From: Botryosphaeria dothidea
Lineage: Eukaryota > Ascomycota > Dothideomycetes > Botryosphaeriales > Botryosphaeriaceae
Length of the DNA stretch: 64,000 nucleotides
NCBI GenBank assembly: GCA_011503125.2
Contig: WWBZ02000082.1
Coordinates: 1,984,001 to 2,048,000 of the forward strand
Direction: 5' to 3'
Positions 11,704 through 22,676 of this stretch are shown piece after piece. The position numbers and the translations under genes are program-made. Position 1 is the stretch's first letter. Every line of letters starts with the position of its first letter. The notes beneath the pieces are model-generated. The model did not search any database. It was not told the origin of the DNA and saw only the letters and a program-made list of their open reading frames with translations.

Positions 11704-12975
11704 ATGCCCATCCCCGAGATCCCGGGCGTCAAAGCCGACAAGCCTCTCGCCGACCAGTTCCGCGCCGAGGTCGCCCAGCTCCTAGGCCGCAAGAACCTCA
11801 ACTTCCCCGGCGCCCAACCCGTGTCCTTTGCGCGCAAGCACCTGCGCGAGCTTATGGAACATGACTACTACCTCTGCGAAAAGACGGACGGTATCCGCTG
11901 CTTGCTCTACTTCACGAATGACGGTCCGCAAGAGATCCATTACCTCATCGACCGCAAGAACGACTACTACTACGTCCCCCACCTCCACTTCCCTCGCCCC
12001 GAGGACCCGACCTTCCAAGCATTTCACACTGGCACCATTGTCGATGGAGAACTGGTCTATGATCAGGAGGCCGACGGCCTGAAGCTGCGCTACTTGGTGT
12101 TCGACTGTCTTGCCCTGGACGGCAAGTCGCAAACGGACAGGCAATTGGACAAGCGCTTAGCCTATTTCAAGGAGTTGGTCATGAAGCCATGGTCAGACCT
12201 CTTCGTCAAAAAGCACCCGGAAGAGCGCAAGTTCCTACCTTTCGAGCTCGTCTTCAAGGAGATGTCTTTCCCCTACGTCTTGAGCTGGATGTTCGACATC
12301 AAGCTCCCGGAGTTGAAGCACGGAAACGACGGCCTTATATTCACCTGCAAGGAAACACCTTATGTCTTCGGTACCGACGAGAAAATCCTCAAGTGGAAGC
12401 CGGCGCATGAGAACACCATTGATTTTCGCCTCAGACTCGGAGAGTTCCCGCCGCTCATTGCAAATGGCAACAGCGCCGGTCCTCCGGAACCCGATTACGA
12501 CGCAAAACCCGAATTCGACCTTATGATTTTCCACACCAAAGGCGATTACAGAGTCTTCGCTCAGCTTCATGTGACAGATGAGGACTGGGAGATCATGAAG
12601 TCCATCAATCAGCAACTAGACGGACGAATCATTGAGTGTTACAAGGATGCTCAGGGGAATTGGCGCTTCAAGCATGACGATGCCGGAAAGCCACACTTCC
12701 GAGACGACAAAAATGAAGCAAATCACATCTCCACCGTCGAAAAGGTGCTCGACAGTATTGACGACGCTGTGTCCAAGACGGATTTGATCCGGAACGAGCA
12801 GAGAATCCGCGAGGCATTCAAGAAGCGTCAGGCGGAGCGTGAGAACAGGCGAAAATACGAAGAAGCGCAAGCACATCGGTTGAGAGAGGAGAAACGGAAG
12901 AGGGAGTCACTTAGCAGTGATGGTGCCGCGCACAACGGTGAGCCGGCGGACAAACGCATCAGGCCGGAAGCATGA
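11704..12975 (+). CDS. CEG1: mRNA guanylyltransferase (capping enzyme alpha subunit)
   Basis: The enzyme forms a covalent lysyl-GMP intermediate and caps nascent pre-mRNA in the nucleus. One uninterrupted exon encodes 423 residues. Nucleotidyltransferase motifs appear in order: motif I EKTDGIR (Lys60 is the GMP acceptor), motif III VDGELVYD, motif IV GNDGLIF and motif V ILKWKP. The C-terminal OB-fold region carries RIIECYKD and WRFKHDD. A charged helical tail (about residues 360-423) ends in DKRIRPEA. Length and motif order fit the fungal single-function Ceg1 type; no triphosphatase domain is fused. The start MPIPEIPGVKAD is the first ATG and matches the usual short N-terminus. Confidence 0.95.
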   Translation: MPIPEIPGVKADKPLADQFRAEVAQLLGRKNLNFPGAQPVSFARKHLRELMEHDYYLCEKTDGIRCLLYFTNDGPQEIHYLIDRKNDYYYVPHLHFPRPEDPTFQAFHTGTIVDGELVYDQEADGLKLRYLVFDCLALDGKSQTDRQLDKRLAYFKELVMKPWSDLFVKKHPEERKFLPFELVFKEMSFPYVLSWMFDIKLPELKHGNDGLIFTCKETPYVFGTDEKILKWKPAHENTIDFRLRLGEFPPLIANGNSAGPPEPDYDAKPEFDLMIFHTKGDYRVFAQLHVTDEDWEIMKSINQQLDGRIIECYKDAQGNWRFKHDDAGKPHFRDDKNEANHISTVEKVLDSIDDAVSKTDLIRNEQRIREAFKKRQAERENRRKYEEAQAHRLREEKRKRESLSSDGAAHNGEPADKRIRPEA

Positions 12976-13486
12976 TGTTGCTCGCTCTCGCACGATGGTC
13001 ATCTTCTACTGTTATGATGGAGTTCTGGGGTTGTATGGACATTCCGAGGCGGAAAACAAAATCATTCAGGTAGGAGCGGGTGGGTTTAAAAATAAGGCGT
13101 TTGTGGTGACTGATACCCATTTCCTCTGCAGAGTTACGGACACAGCAGTGGAGGCAACAATCCTGAGACGGACGTTTTGTAAGCGCTCAAGATTCATAGT
13201 AATTGAAATAAGGAAACGCATACTTTGAAGTCATGCTATTCTGGTCTTTAGTGACTGATTTGAGGAAAGTTGTCGTCTCCTCATCGGCTCTTTTTTAGCC
13301 AGGCTTTCTGTAATGAATGCCCGTGGGTATATTATTACATGAAACTTCTTTTAGCATCAACTTCCTCAACGATTCATGTCCCATACCTTCAGTGCTAAGC
13401 TTCCTCCAGCTGCGCATTGGCTCATTCTCTGATGCCAAATTATCATGCCTACTCTCTTGATTTTCATTTCCGGACCAGCAACCCTT
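12976..13486. other. Intergenic between convergent CEG1 and ISY1
   Basis: Tail-to-tail spacer holding both 3' UTRs and presumed poly(A) signals. No coding frame or repeat stands out. Confidence 0.5.
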
Positions 13487-14490
13487 TTAACTACCAAGTT
13501 TGTCCAGCAGCTTGCGGCGCCTCCGCTCGACTAGCTCCTCCTGTACCTCATCCAGCGAGGGCAATACCCAACCGACACCGTCTCCTGCATCGCCCGGCAG
13601 CTCCATCCATTCATCCTGATCACGGCGGCCCTTCCTGCCCTTAGTTGACGGCGCATCCACTTCTAAGTCATCCGGTTGCTGCATGAGGTTCGCAAACGCC
13701 TCTTCCTCCTTCTGCCTTTCATAGGCCGGTAGTGAGCCGTCCTCCTCATCCAAGTTGTAGCCATAATAGGACGCGTCGACGTTGCGGCGTAGTTCCGCAC
13801 GTGTAGGACCTTCTTGGTGTTGCGACTGCGACGGCGCCTTTGCCGCCTCGAAGAGCTCTTTGACACCCGGTAGTTCCCTCGCCCGTCCGAAATACCTGCA
13901 CGAAATCACCGTCAGCACAGCGTTCGTCTTCCCAAAGAGCCGACTCCCGAGCAATAACAACAACAGCAACAACAAACACGTACCTATACCCCTTCCCTCC
14001 CCCAGGAATCTCCCTCCCCTCCTCATCCACCATCCGCCCGCCCCTCATGTAATTCGGCCCGCCCAGATTCCGGATCTGCACCTCCCACATGTGCTTCTCG
14101 CGCATCAACTTGTTGATCTCGTCGTTGAGGTCGCGGATCTGGTAGTCGGAGAGGCTCTCGTCCTGGATGCGCGACACCTTGCGCGAGATCTCCTTGAGCA
14201 CCTGCCCGCGCCACTTCTCGCACGTCGGGATCGAGTCGATCGAGGTGATGAGCTTCGGCCGGCGCGTGCGCGAGATGTCCAGGATGCCCAGGTCCGCCGC
14301 CTGCGCCGCCCGGAAGCGGAACAGCATCGATTGCGCCTTCTCCGAGTTGCGGGCCTGGAGGGAAGAGACATCGTGTTAGCGGTTGCGGGTTGGGATTGTT
14401 TGCGGTGGCTGCGGTGCTGGTGCTGGTGGCGAGCGCCGGCAGTGTGACGCGTAAAGTGCCTTGAAAGAAAATGCATGTAGGACCTACCAT
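13487..14490 (-). CDS. ISY1: Pre-mRNA-splicing factor ISY1
   Basis: Isy1 belongs to the Prp19/NTC-associated part of the spliceosome. Three exons: 14488-14490 (the start codon alone), 13984-14354 and 13487-13895, giving 260 residues. Joining ATG to GCC CGC AAC yields [16 protein letters not shown], the family's usual beginning. It is followed by [34 protein letters not shown] and [17 protein letters not shown], then [14 protein letters not shown]. The 133-nt first intron has donor GTAGGT and acceptor CTCCAG. The C-terminal half is acidic with a Lys/Arg-rich end ([13 protein letters not shown]). All junctions keep frame. Confidence 0.93.
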
Positions 14491-15247
14491 GATTGCGGTG
14501 GTGTACGGCCTGGCGCGGCTGTAAGGAAGCTATGTATGGAGAGTGGCAGTATCGAAAAGGTTTCGGGCGGCGGGTCCGGAAGAATGTGGGGAAGGGAGCT
14601 ATGTGTTGTTTGGTGGTGGTGGGTTGTTGAAACGGGTTGAGCGGCGGCAAGCAAGCTGCGAAGTGACTTGAGCTCTGCTCCTCCAGCCCACGCGAAAAAC
14701 TGGCCGGGGTCCGCGAACGCCGCCGCTCCTGCCGCCCCACCCATCCGCCATTTTAAAAGCAACCTCACCACTTGACCTCCATGGGTCTATTGGAACCGAT
14801 TTTATTTCAAGGTTTGGCCAATTATGCTCGAATATCGTTTCAAGTCCTACTTTGAAACAATCATGCCACCGGTGGAGCCTCTACGCGCGCTGGGTCACCA
14901 TTATCCCCGCGTCACGCCTGCCCCGAAATGGAAACCGGATAGCTTGGGAGTTTCAAGGTTGCCACAGCTGCAGCTATCCATTCGTCTCCATTTCTATCTC
15001 GACTCAAACACAAAGGAGAACAACCAGAAGAAAAACCAAACTTGACTACACCAGCGAAATGCTACAAGGAAAACTCGACCAAACCCCGCATGTCCCTATG
15101 TACCGTTATTAACGAGAGCACCCATCGCTAACACGACGTACTTGATCGTTTCGCAACACCATTGCGCCTGTAACGACCCTAGCTAACACATTTTAAGAGA
15201 ACAGGAAATGTACAGGAAATTTGAACGCTCGTACAGATGCCTCCTCA
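14491..15247. other. Intergenic: ISY1 promoter and RMD1 3' flank
   Basis: The first 300 bases should carry the ISY1 promoter, and the rest the RMD1 3' UTR. Small open frames (such as 14824-15045 +) show no family resemblance. Confidence 0.45.
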
Positions 15248-16846
15248 TCAGTCGACACCGGCATAGAGGTCTACCACTATATTGACGGCTGCGACCAAGA
15301 TCTCGGCCGCGATCAAGACGATGACAACCCACTCTAGTAGTTCCGAGTGCGTTACCGTTAGCTGATCTTTCAGCACCGCGAGAAGGTCGGCAATAACGTC
15401 AAGACGCTCCGTCAGCAAGCTGACGCGCTGGTCCATTTCAAGGTACGATCGCACGGCTTGGTAGATTGGCTCGAGTTGCGGTTCTGCCCACATGAGCTCT
15501 GGAGAGTCCAGAACCGAGCCCTGGAGATGGATGTTGATCCTGAGGATGAAGAGCTCTCCAATCTGCATGTTGATCTCGCGGCGTGAAAGATTGACCTTGC
15601 CAGTTGTGGCAATCTGAGAGGGAATGTCCTTGGTCGTCTCAATGGTATTGTCGACCAGATCTTCGTAGAGAGAAGTCTGAGGCATAAAGTGAGCTCGGTG
15701 AAGCAGTAGGGATCATATCAAGTCACTAACCTTGACGCTCTGCGCTAGAGCATGGCTGATGGCAAGCTTTGTCATATAGTTCTTCTTGTCGCGCAGGCTG
15801 ATAAAGTCGTTGTATATTCGAGCCTGGTATTCGTGCGTGTAGTAAAAGTTAAAGTCCTCGGTCTGGACGTCATCCTTTCCGAGCTTTTCGTTCTCGAACT
15901 TGGCAATTTCTCTGAGAAACCGCTGCTCTTGTAACAAATTCATGCCCCAAATGACAACCGTGCCATAGTTGAACAAGAAAACTTCCGGCGTGTGCACGTG
16001 GGTATCAAAGTCTGGTGTGTCTCGTCGCGGGCTCTGCGCGTCAATCGCCTCGTCGGTTTCTGTCCGCATGGAGCTCTCGGCATTTTCCAAAGAGCCGTCG
16101 CCGTCTCCGGAATGGAGGTCAATTAGATCGCCCCGTCTCTGCTCGGTATTCCCGTCAATCTCGACTGCACTATCCGAATGTCTCCTTTCAGGCAAGCCAA
16201 TCTGGGCCTCCGGCTCTTGACGTTCATCCTGCTCGGCAGCCTTCTTTCCGAAGTTGTAATCATAAGGTGTGTAAATACACTCATCAAACAGCTTAGGAGC
16301 GGCGCCTCTCGACTTTGCCTTGGCCTTGAGATATCTCATGAGCTCGTCCATCCGGTAGGAGCTGGCGGTGCAGTAGGCTGTGACTCTCGGCAATCTTTCC
16401 CGGTCCGCCTTTCCCAAGCGAGCAGCATCGCGACGAGCGGTCGGCTCTTTGATCCGGGTAAGCTGGGCGTATACATCGCGCCCGCTCTCCTCATCAAGGT
16501 CCTCCTCGCCTTGCTCCGGATTGGGCAGAAGCTTCAACTTCTGGACATTTCTCGTGGTTCTCTGGGGTCCGATCTTGGGGGCAGCCAGGGAAGAGGGGAT
16601 CAAAGGTGCACCTTGGCTGTTTCGACGACGCAACTTGCTGTTCAGCGCGGACAACATCGGCTGACCGCCATTCTGCTTCTGGCCGAGAGGTGAGATGGGC
16701 AGGTGGGTGGAGGGGCGAAGCGGCGACGAATTGGAAGGGCTGCTCGTTGAAACGTTCGGGTTGAAGGTAACACTGCGCTGGGGCTTTGCCGGCGGCTTGG
16801 AGGGCAGCAGCGGTAACGACTCGGATGCGGCGGCGTTGGAAGCCAT
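15248..16846 (-). CDS. RMD1/Sif2 family protein (DUF155)
   Basis: The family includes yeast Rmd1/Rmd8, needed for meiotic nuclear division, and fission yeast Sif2/Sif3; the molecular function is not settled. Two exons, 15731-16846 and 15248-15676, give 514 residues; the 54-nt intron keeps frame (SVK|TSLYEDLVDNTIE). Residues 1-140 are low-complexity Ser/Pro/Arg-rich and probably disordered. The DUF155 core starts at RVTAYCTASSYRMDELMRYL and continues through HTPEVFLFNYGTVVIWGMN, EDFNFYYTHEYQARIYNDFI and AISHALAQSVK. A coiled region follows, then one C-terminal membrane helix (LEWVVIVLIAAEILVAAVNI), the family pattern. The start is the ATG at 16846; upstream in-frame sequence has only a TTG. 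Confidence 0.88.
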
Positions 16847-17454
16847 GGTGCGGGCGGCGGCGGGGACGGCTACCTTCGACAAGGTAAATTGACGGGTGTT
16901 GGTTGGGTGCGCAGAGCGTGCAGCATCGCGGGGAGACAGATGTTGATGCAGCAGGCGGGCGCGGGCTGCGAGTAGTTGGAAGCTTCCTCAGCGGCCTGGG
17001 TCAGTGCGGGAATCGTCGAGGATGACGTTGGGCTGCGGCTGCTGTGCCCCACTGCTCGCTGCTCTCCAACCGTCTGTCCGTCCACGCGCCCTCGCTCTGC
17101 GCAACATCGCATTCCGACCCTTGCGAATCGCTCCATTTGCGTCGAGCACTGCCAGAACGCGGTGAGTACGCGCCGCTCCCATTGCGCATACCCTCATGTC
17201 AATCATCGCTAGCCAAGAACATGGTTACCCCCGCTGAAAAATGCCCGCCCCTACTGCGAACGCATCCAATCGCACCCTAACCTTAAAAACACACGCTGCC
17301 CCGAGCGTGCGAGATCGGCATCAGCTTGATATCACCTCCACTCCAGCCCATGAGCCCGCCCTCTTGTACTCCCGCACCTTAGGCACTCCGGTTTTCTATT
17401 TTGCCCAACACCTCTGACACATCAACTAGATCAACAGTGCTTCACCAGCCGGCC
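16847..17454. promoter_or_regulatory. Divergent RMD1/QNS1 promoter region
   Basis: 608 bases between two divergent starts. Several open frames of 60-90 codons overlap on both strands here, but none has a recognisable product. The half next to QNS1 is C-rich (17230-17440). Confidence 0.45.
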
Positions 17455-19806
17455 ATGGGTCATTTAACGACGTTGGCTTCGTGCCAGGTACGAGCCGCTA
17501 TGACTGGATCCCCTTCTTCGACTAATTAATGCTCTCCAGCTCAACCAATGGGCCATGGATTTTGAGGGCAACTTGGAGAGGATCCTGGAGTCCATTCGGC
17601 AAGCCAAGGCTGCTGGTGCCTCTCTCCGCGTCGGTCCTGAGCTTGAGATCACCGGTACGTAGCTTCGTCTCTCGGCTTTGTTTCCTATCTGATTCCGCTA
17701 CAGGCTATGGCTGCCTCGACCACTTTCTCGAGTCCGACATCTTCCTGCATTCGTGGGAGATGATTGCTAAAATTCTTTCTGATAAGTCGTGCCATGACAT
17801 TCTTCTTGACATTGGAGCTCCTGTCATGCATCGTAACGTCCGCTACAATGCTCGCATCCTATGCTTCAATGGCCAAATTCTGCTCATCCGGCCGAAGCTG
17901 TGGTTAGCGAACGATGGCAACTATCGAGAGATGCGTTACTTCACGCCCTGGGGCCGTCCGTGTCACGTTGAAGAGTACTACCTCCCTAGGATCATCCAGA
18001 ACATTGTCGGCAAGGTCAAAGTTCCCATTGGCGATGCTGTCATCTCGACTAGGGATACTTGCTTCGGTGCTGAGACCTGCGAAGAGCTTTTCACCCCTAA
18101 CGCTCCACACTCCACCATGGGCCTTAACGGTGTTGAAATCTTCACCAATTCTTCCGGCAGTCATCATGAGCTGCGGAAGCTGAACACTCGTATCTCACTC
18201 ATTCTTGAGGCAACTCGCAAGTCTGGTGGCATTTACTTGTACTCCAACCAGCAGGGTTGCGATGGCGACCGCCTCTACTACGATGGATCGGCCATGATCA
18301 TTATCAACGGCGAGGTCGTGGCCCAGGCATCTCAGTTCAGCTTGAACGATGTTGAAGTTATCACGGCCACCGTCGATCTCGAGGAAGTAAGAGCTTTCAG
18401 ATGTGCGCCAAGCCGTGGTCTTCAGGCAGTCCAAGCTCCTGCGTACCAGCGTATCGAGGTTGACTTCAGCCTCTCCATCGAAGGAGGTATCTTGGACCCC
18501 AAGCTAGGACCATCCAAATCTTTCGCTCCTTTCGTTCATGCTCCAGAGGCTGAAATCGCCTACGGGCCTGCATGTTGGCTGTGGGATTACGTACGTAGAA
18601 GCCGACAGGCTGGATTCCTTATTCCCTTGTCTGGTGGCATTGATTCATGCGCTACTTCCGTTATCGTTTTCTCCATGTGTAGGCTTGTCGTAGACGCCAT
18701 CAAGAGAGGCGACGAACAAGTTATTCGCGATGTCCGCACCGTCTGTGGAGAACCCGAAGGCTCAACTTGGGTTCCATCAACGCCGCAGGAGTTCTGTGGG
18801 CGTATCTTCCACACCTGCTACATGGGTAGCGAGAACTCATCTGCTGAGACTCGAAACCGTGCGAAGGACCTTGCGAAGGATATTGGCGCTTACCATACCG
18901 ACTTGAACATTGACAGTGTGGCAACAGCCCTGAAGACCCTCTTCACTACTGTTACTGGTTTCGTGCCTAACTTCAGGGTACATGGAGGTAGCAATACCGA
19001 GAATCTGGCTTTGCAGAACATTCAGGCCAGAATTCGTATGGTCGTTGCTTACCTCTTTGCGCAGTTGCTCCCGGTGGTTCGTGGCCGCAAGACTTCCGGA
19101 AGCCTGCTTGTTCTTGGTTCTGCCAATGTCGATGAGTCCTTGAGGGGATATCTCACAAAGTACGACTGCAGCAGCGCTGACATCAACCCCATCGGAGGAA
19201 TCTCAAAGACAGATCTGAAGGCATTCATCAAATGGGCAGGAAAAGAGTTTGACCTGCCCATTCTGGAAGATTTCATCAATGCCACTCCTACGGCAGAGCT
19301 CGAGCCAATCACCAAGGATTATGTGCAGTCCGATGAAGCTGACATGGGCATGACCTATGATGAGCTTTCCGTCTTTGGAAGATTGCGGAAGGTCCACAAA
19401 CTCGGACCGTACGGTATGTTCGAAAGGTTGCTGCACGAATGGAGCGACCGCATGAGCCCGAGGCAGGTATACGAGAAGGTGCGAAGGTTCTACTGGTTCT
19501 ACGCCATCAACCGGCACAAGATGACGACCATCACCCCCGCGTACCATGCCGAAGCATATTCTCCCGATGACAATAGGTATGTCAGATATGGTCTAATATC
19601 ATCCCCTCAAAACCCTGACGTATTTTGTGCATAGGTTTGATCTGCGACCGTTCTTATACCCAGTTTTCAGTAAGTCCATGCATTTTATATTGCCAAGTTG
19701 ATGGATTTTCCTAATCTCCTGCTCAGGTTGGCCATACAAGAAGATTGAAGAGATGCTCAAGACGCATGAAGATGGTCAGGCGAAGAAAGAGCTTAAAGGG
19801 GAATAA
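17455..19806 (+). CDS. QNS1: Glutamine-dependent NAD(+) synthetase
   Basis: It makes NAD from deamido-NAD, ATP and glutamine, the last step of de novo and Preiss-Handler NAD synthesis. Exons 17455-17487, 17540-17654, 17704-19576, 19635-19669 and 19727-19806 give 711 residues, the usual fungal length. The N-terminal nitrilase-type glutaminase has the Glu in [11 protein letters not shown], the Lys in [15 protein letters not shown] and the Cys in [12 protein letters not shown]. The synthetase domain has the P-loop [16 protein letters not shown] and ends in [20 protein letters not shown]. The first intron follows codon 11 ([19 protein letters not shown]), and every junction keeps frame. Nothing is missing. 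Confidence 0.95.
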
Positions 19807-19947
19807 GATCTTGCTTAGACGATATGGATTTGCTGTATCTACGAGCTATGAAGCAGCACCCTCAGTTCGATTCGAAAGTGAGCCTGAACGATAAACTCGA
19901 ATTTCCATAGTATGTGACACTCTACCAACCTTGAACCGGCAGATCAA

Positions 19948-21150
19948 TCATTGGAGGCTTTGGATGGCGCGCCTCTTCAGGATAGCACAGTCTTCTCTCA
20001 AATTCTCCCACGCATGAGCATCGTAACAAGCCTGTCTACTCATCAAGACAGCTGGGCCTGTCCTGTCCCTCAACTCCTTTTCGTACCCAGCAATGGCCTC
20101 TCTCTGCTGGATTTCCCCGCTGTATATCCTTTTCAACGCTCTTACGAGAAGCGTTGCGTCCAGGAGCCCGTGATTTGCAGCTTCTCCCCTGTACATGGTC
20201 ATCGCATGTGCTGCGTCTCCAGTCAGGGTAACCTGACCATCACGATTATCCCAATCGAGGCATTCCCAATCCGCAAGCCTGACCTCGGTGACCTCAGTCC
20301 CTTCCGGGATCCCCTCCCATACCCGTCTAAGCCTCGAATCAAAGACCCGTGCCCTTTTCTTCATGAACTCCAGCCTGCCCGCACCCGTCCCCGCGACTTC
20401 GTCTTCCGGCTTTTCCACTGGCCATGACATATTCAGCTGAGCTCGATATCTCTTCTCTCCAGTTCCCTCCGTCCCGTTCACAACAGGCGTCTCCAGCGTC
20501 GAATACCACATGTAGGTCTTTGAGTCTGGATGCAGGCCCTGGAAAAGCAGTGGATCGAGATCCCGCAACGGCTTGATCTGCTCAGGAGTCATATCAACGG
20601 CCACTCCCGTGAAACGGATGGGCAGTTCTTTGTTCCGGTACGTCTCCGGCGCCAGAATCTCCCTGATCTTCGACCTCGCCCCGTCAACGCCAACCACGAC
20701 GCGGCCCGCCGCGGTCGTCCCGTCCCCGAAGACCAGCACCGGGCCCGGCTTGACGTCGACGACGCGCCGCCCCCACTGCACGTGCTCTCCCAGCCCTTCG
20801 AGCAGCGCGGCGCGCATCCGCTCGCGGTTGACGCGCCAGCGCCTCGAGGGCGGGATCTTGAACTTGACGGAGCAGTCGCGCAGGTCGAGGAAGAGGAAGT
20901 TGCCCTTGTCGTTGGCGGCGTTTTCGGGGTCGACCTGCACCGCTTCGACGCGCTGCAGGACGGCCGGCTCGAGGAGCTGGTCGAGGAAGAAGAGCGACCA
21001 GTGCAGCGTGATGGCCCAGCCCTGCCCGCGGGTGGTGAGGGCGGCGTCGCGCTCGTAGATGCGGAAGGGGATGGAGGCGCGTTTGAGAGCTTGGCCGAGC
21101 GCCAGGCCGACGAGGCCGGCGCCGACGATGAGGACGGGTTCTTGGTCCAT
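19948..21150 (-). CDS. FAD-dependent monooxygenase (salicylate hydroxylase-like group)
   Basis: A single exon of 400 residues. The FAD site is at the very N-terminus (MDQEPVLIVGAGLVGLALG, GxGxxG), and the second conserved motif GDAAHAMTMYRGEAANHGLLD binds the FAD ribityl and pyrophosphate. RRWRVNRERMRAALLEGL in the middle is typical of aromatic-ring hydroxylases and related fungal monooxygenases. The substrate cannot be told from the sequence. The ATG at 21150 puts the GxGxxG where the family expects it; an upstream in-frame extension to 21288 has no conserved sequence. The gene is divergent from an MFS transporter 1.5 kb away. The 5' half has very high GC at third positions. Confidence 0.85.
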   Translation of the reverse strand: MDQEPVLIVGAGLVGLALGQALKRASIPFRIYERDAALTTRGQGWAITLHWSLFFLDQLLEPAVLQRVEAVQVDPENAANDKGNFLFLDLRDCSVKFKIPPSRRWRVNRERMRAALLEGLGEHVQWGRRVVDVKPGPVLVFGDGTTAAGRVVVGVDGARSKIREILAPETYRNKELPIRFTGVAVDMTPEQIKPLRDLDPLLFQGLHPDSKTYMWYSTLETPVVNGTEGTGEKRYRAQLNMSWPVEKPEDEVAGTGAGRLEFMKKRARVFDSRLRRVWEGIPEGTEVTEVRLADWECLDWDNRDGQVTLTGDAAHAMTMYRGEAANHGLLDATLLVRALKRIYSGEIQQREAIAGYEKELRDRTGPAVLMSRQACYDAHAWENLREDCAILKRRAIQSLQ

Positions 21151-22676
21151 TGTTTCCGGGCGAGAGTGAAGTCGCAGGTCCGCGATAGGTGGAACAATGG
21201 GATTTAAGGTTGTTGGGAACAACAAGATGGAGGCGACCAGTTTTACATGCTGTTGCGTGTTTTTTCGGCGGCTCAAGCAATCTGTCAACGGCCGGCGGAG
21301 GCTTGCCGTTGATATGCGTTAGATCTGACAGAGCTATGATCCTACGTACAAGGGTAATCGAGGCCAAAGGATCAAGACACGGGAGTTGGCGACATCGGTT
21401 AGCATTGCCGCAGACGAGGGGTCCACGGAACACGGCCGCGGCCTGGCCTGATAAATACCCATGTCTATCGCGTCAACTCGTCTGAGACTGAACACCTTTC
21501 AGTGCGGCTCGAACGGATCACTTCTGTGAGCCGTATTGTTTTACGAGTTGGGACAGATACCCGCAAACATTTGCAATTGGGTAATATTCAAAGGTATGCC
21601 TCACAACTTCATGCACAATATACTTCCATGTCTTCGTCAACCGTGTCTAACATGTTATGTACTATTATTTTTGCTCCAAGTGCATGCTTTTATCGACATG
21701 CTTAGTTGCATGCGATGCATGACCTCTAGTCAACCTCTTTTGGAGCTCACCGGTCTGGCCAGAAGAGAAAAGGAAAATACACTTACCGAGAGCGGTACGG
21801 TAGCGCAACAATCCGCTCAGCCAAGCCATATCTTTCGGTTCATTTGGCAACGATTCTGCTGAAACATTTCTTATACTCTCCAAGAATCCTTTGCCTCGGG
21901 ATCTTGTGTACCCAGGTATGTGGGATGGATGATTCACTTCTCACAGAGCGCTTCATCTTTCGGGCCTCAATTTTTCTTTTTCTTCCCATACAGAATCCCT
22001 GTTTATGGGACCATCTTAAGCGGTACATAAGTCTGAGGTCACCAGCGAAGGGGCAATCGTCGAATAAGCGTAAGGTGCATGCAAAGGAAGCATTTTCTAC
22101 ACTCCACCAACTCTTCTGAAGCCAAAGTGCCACGGTAGTGATGGTACGAGCCTCGTGTCACTGCCTACAAAACTTCGAGGAAGCACAGAGCGGGGCCCGA
22201 TCCAGAATGAGGATAGTGCTAATGTGTCAATCTACCCGAAAGGTGATCAAGCGGGGTCCAGCTGGGTTTAGGCACATGCAACAACGCCTGAGCAAAACGG
22301 TGTCATCCTGATATGGCCTTGGCGCGCATTCTACCAAACCTAAAGCATCCCACTCCGTTTCTTGGCGATGTAAGCAGTCAGATCCACTGCAGGTGATGCA
22401 GACCGGGTTGTGGAGTGGGTTTCAGTCCGCCAATGCTGCACAGTGCCGGTTATCTAGCAAGTGCTTACTTTATGGAAATGCTCGATGTAGATCATAAAAC
22501 CTCCTTCCGTCTTGGGTTGCAAACAGAAAGGTAGAGTGCAATGTCGATAAAAGTCCCTGCGTCCCGGCTATGCGGCGCCGGAAACACCATCGCGCAAAAC
22601 GTCCTTCTACGATATTTTGCTGTTCCTTCTCCCCACGCTTGTTTCCTGTTCTCGGTTGCAGCTGTTCACGGCCTCA
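21151..22676. other. Large divergent spacer between FAD monooxygenase and MFS transporter
   Basis: 1.5 kb with lower GC than its neighbours and only short, unsupported frames on both strands. It holds both promoters. No transposon end, long inverted repeat or RNA gene is visible. It may contain a decayed or unrecognised small gene. Confidence 0.4.

Noticed and set aside
20530..21207. 225-codon plus frame opposite the FAD monooxygenase
   Set aside because: Composition (Arg/Asp/Gly/Val rich, no motif) is that of an antisense shadow of a GC-rich gene; the minus strand has the clear FAD sites.
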